From: an uncultured Bacteroidota bacterium
GTDB taxonomy: Bacteria > Bacteroidota > Bacteroidia > Chitinophagales > Chitinophagaceae
DNA length: 53,065 nucleotides
Direction of reading: 5' to 3'
NCBI GenBank assembly: GCA_903824725.1
Contig: CAIJXU010000085.1
Location: forward strand, 1 to 53,065
Numbering within the stretch: position 1 is the first letter of the stretch; each line of letters begins with the position of its first letter. Made by a program: the position numbers and the translations under genes. The notes under the pieces were generated by a model. That model was not told where the DNA came from, ran no database searches, and saw only the letters and a program-made list of their open reading frames with translations. Positions 52,053 to 53,065 of the stretch are shown piece after piece.

Positions 52053-52673
52053 TTAGAACTTCCAACCCAGTCTTAATGAAGGAGTAATACCTGGAGCAAG
52101 CTTAAAAGCTGTAGTTCCAGAAAATCCATCATTCTTTGTATTAATAACACTAATACCATAAGAAATCTCAGCACCAATATATAAATTAGGCATAGTATAG
52201 TAATCAAAACCCGACAATACATTTCCACCAACAGCATACATAGTTGTCCCAGAAGTACCTGCTAAACCTGCAGTAGCTTCGTAACCCCAATATGTAGATA
52301 GTCTTTCAGAACCTTTTGTATGATTTTCAACACCATAACTAAAACCAACTAAATAAGATGTTGAGCTTTCTTCTTCACCTGAGTTTGCAATAGTTAAATT
52401 AGCAGAATATCTTACTGCGCGGCTTTCACTAGAAAATTTTCTAAATTTTACACCAGGAAGTTGACCATCTGCAACTCCTGAGGTTAAATTTTTGTTTAAA
52501 TCACTGAAAGCAAACATTGCAGAACCACTAAGGTTTGGCATAAAAGTTACTTCACTTAATAAGGTACCAGCAGTTGGCTTAGAAAAAGTTCCTGCATTAG
52601 TTTTAATTTGAGCATTTGCGTATGTAACAATAGTTACTGCAAATAAAATCATCATTGTTTTTTTCATAATCAA
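52053..52673 (-). CDS. Predicted outer-membrane beta-barrel-like protein
   Basis: 206 aa with a signal peptide (MKKTMMILFAVTIVTYANAQ after a possible MI start). The mature part is rich in alternating strands (SANLTIANSG, SYLVGFSYGVENH, YWGYEATAGLAG, LYIGAEISYGISV) and ends in the aromatic SLRLGWKF, typical of small beta-barrels recognised by BamA. No family is recognised with certainty. An exact TAnnTTTG -7 element precedes it, then a 36-bp palindromic region (52734-52769), so it is probably tightly controlled and may be highly expressed. The tmRNA gene lies upstream on the same strand. Confidence 0.75.
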   Translation of the reverse strand: MIMKKTMMILFAVTIVTYANAQIKTNAGTFSKPTAGTLLSEVTFMPNLSGSAMFAFSDLNKNLTSGVADGQLPGVKFRKFSSESRAVRYSANLTIANSGEEESSTSYLVGFSYGVENHTKGSERLSTYWGYEATAGLAGTSGTTMYAVGGNVLSGFDYYTMPNLYIGAEISYGISVINTKNDGFSGTTAFKLAPGITPSLRLGWKF

Positions 52674-52699
52674 TTTGTTTTTAGATTAATATTATAACG

Positions 52700-52707
52700 C
52701 AAATATA
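52700..52707 (-). promoter_or_regulatory. Promoter -7 element of the outer-membrane-like gene
   Basis: The minus strand reads TATATTTG, an exact consensus match, 26 bases before the ATG at 52673. The expected -33 zone (about 52726-52732) is next to the palindrome at 52734-52769 and lacks a clear TTTG. Confidence 0.6.
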
Positions 52708-52733
52708 TAAAATTAATTTGATATATTTTATTT

Positions 52734-52769
52734 TTGTTATAAATATGATTCTTATCATATTTATAACAA
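52734..52769. repeat. 36-bp perfect palindrome upstream of the outer-membrane-like gene
   Basis: Arms TTGTTATAAATATGAT (52734-52749) and its exact complement (52754-52769) flank a 4-base centre TCTT. It lies directly upstream of the promoter of the gene at 52053-52673. Neither side has a U-tract typical of a terminator, so an operator or a structured leader is more likely. The central TGATTCTTATCA resembles metal-regulator boxes only loosely. Confidence 0.6.
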
Positions 52770-52849
52770 CCTTTGAAGTATGAAAAGTGGCAGTTAAAGT
52801 AACTTAAGGTAATGATATGGATTTCAGAATACATCCTCTTCCGAAGCGA

Positions 52850-52870
52850 GGCCCGGATTTTAACCGGGCC
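52850..52870 (-). other. GC-rich hairpin in the 3' flank of ssrA
   Basis: GGCCCGG (52850-52856) and CCGGGCC (52864-52870) form a 7-bp GC stem with a 7-base A/T loop, 36 bases beyond the mature tmRNA end. It is not followed by a U-tract on the minus strand. It may be a terminator variant or a 3' processing signal. Confidence 0.4.
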
Positions 52871-52905
52871 GAGCGCCTAAATCTTTGGGAAGGATTGAGC
52901 CCTTG

Positions 52906-53065
52906 TGGAGTCGAGGGGAGTCGAACCCCTGTCCAAACAACGTTACCATTGATCTTCTACATGCTTATTGTTTTATTACTTGTCGGCGGTAAACAGGAAA
53001 AACACAAACCAATTTACTACTTAGCTGAATGGTACTTAAATAAAAGGCACAGCCTACTTTTATCG
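52906..53065 (-). ncRNA. ssrA: tmRNA, 3' part (runs off window)
   Basis: On the minus strand the end reads GGACAGGGGTTCGACTCCCC then TCGACTCCA, the T-arm and acceptor half of the tRNA-like domain, with AAGCATGTAGA upstream as in other tmRNAs. Pseudoknot-rich sequence fills the region toward 53065. The tag-encoding frame and 5' half are beyond the right edge, so the tag peptide cannot be read. The 3' CCA is not encoded: after the discriminator A the genome continues CAAGG, so CCA would be added by the tRNA nucleotidyltransferase. tmRNA rescues stalled ribosomes with SmpB. Confidence 0.93.

Noticed and set aside
1..53065. CRISPR array, insertion sequence, prophage or tRNA cluster
   Set aside because: No regularly spaced repeats, transposase, integrase, phage structural genes or tRNA cloverleafs were seen in any gap.

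Overview
The window is a contiguous piece of an AT-rich bacterial chromosome, most likely Bacteroidota (Chitinophagales-like; the family placement is a weak inference). Supporting signs are the Bacteroidota promoter -7 element TAnnTTTG ahead of several genes, weak A-rich ribosome sites, Tat-exported Gfo/Idh/MocA dehydrogenases, a FISUMP lipoprotein, a ClpC-type ATPase, a eukaryote-like NADP isocitrate dehydrogenase and many lipoprotein or Sec signals. I see no insertion sequence, prophage, CRISPR array, tRNA or rRNA. I also recognise no DNA-binding transcription regulator anywhere in the 53 kb. No gene-free stretch exceeds 300 bases; the longest are 14020-14285, 15714-15918, 51029-51219 and 52674-52905.

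Layout. 1-5300: 5' part of icd, an NRAMP-universal stress fusion, a lipoprotein and a GT35 glucan phosphorylase-like protein lacking its cofactor lysine. 5300-14020: an eight-gene minus-strand operon for glucuronate catabolism (uxuB-uxuA-uxaC-kdgK-yhcH-eda-exuT-like MFS-exported Gfo dehydrogenase). 14286-19380: ubiX, an exported sugar isomerase, and a ThuA-Gfo-Gfo operon. 19391-23104: a second uronate locus, kdgF-FGE-kduI on the minus strand and a divergent GH88 unsaturated glucuronyl hydrolase. 23155-40851: mostly housekeeping genes (clpC, STAS, dnaG, DUF3052/YdeI fusion, plsY, prmA, pnp, rpsO, lolA, ftsK, DUF423, aroK, gcdH, pyrF) ending with a secreted GH13 protein. 40961-52673: accessory and exported genes (lipoproteins, a 50-aa membrane protein, a serine hydrolase, nitroreductase, CoA-transferase, DUF1080 protein, a right-handed beta-helix/PDZ protein, a large alpha/beta hydrolase, FISUMP lipoprotein, an outer-membrane-like protein). 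52906-53065: the 3' part of tmRNA (ssrA) on the minus strand.

How the genes work together. GH88 would release 4,5-unsaturated uronate, KdgF would open it and KduI isomerise it; KduD, the next reductase, is not present. D-glucuronate would enter through the MFS carrier and pass through UxaC, UxuB and UxuA to 2-keto-3-deoxygluconate. KdgK and Eda would take that product to pyruvate and glyceraldehyde-3-phosphate. No uxaA/uxaB (galacturonate branch), polysaccharide lyase or SusC/SusD pair is present, so this is the inner part of a glucuronan pathway. The formylglycine-generating enzyme between kdgF and kduI hints at a sulfated glucuronan. The exported Gfo, isomerase, ThuA and DUF1080 genes resemble the parts list of a periplasmic keto-sugar route.

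Most worth checking: the PLP-lysine-less GT35 protein, the exported FGE inside a uronate operon, the beta-helix/PDZ fusion, the convergent gene pair whose palindromic terminator encodes the same C-terminus on both strands, and the 16-bp perfect inverted repeat ahead of the outer-membrane-like gene.
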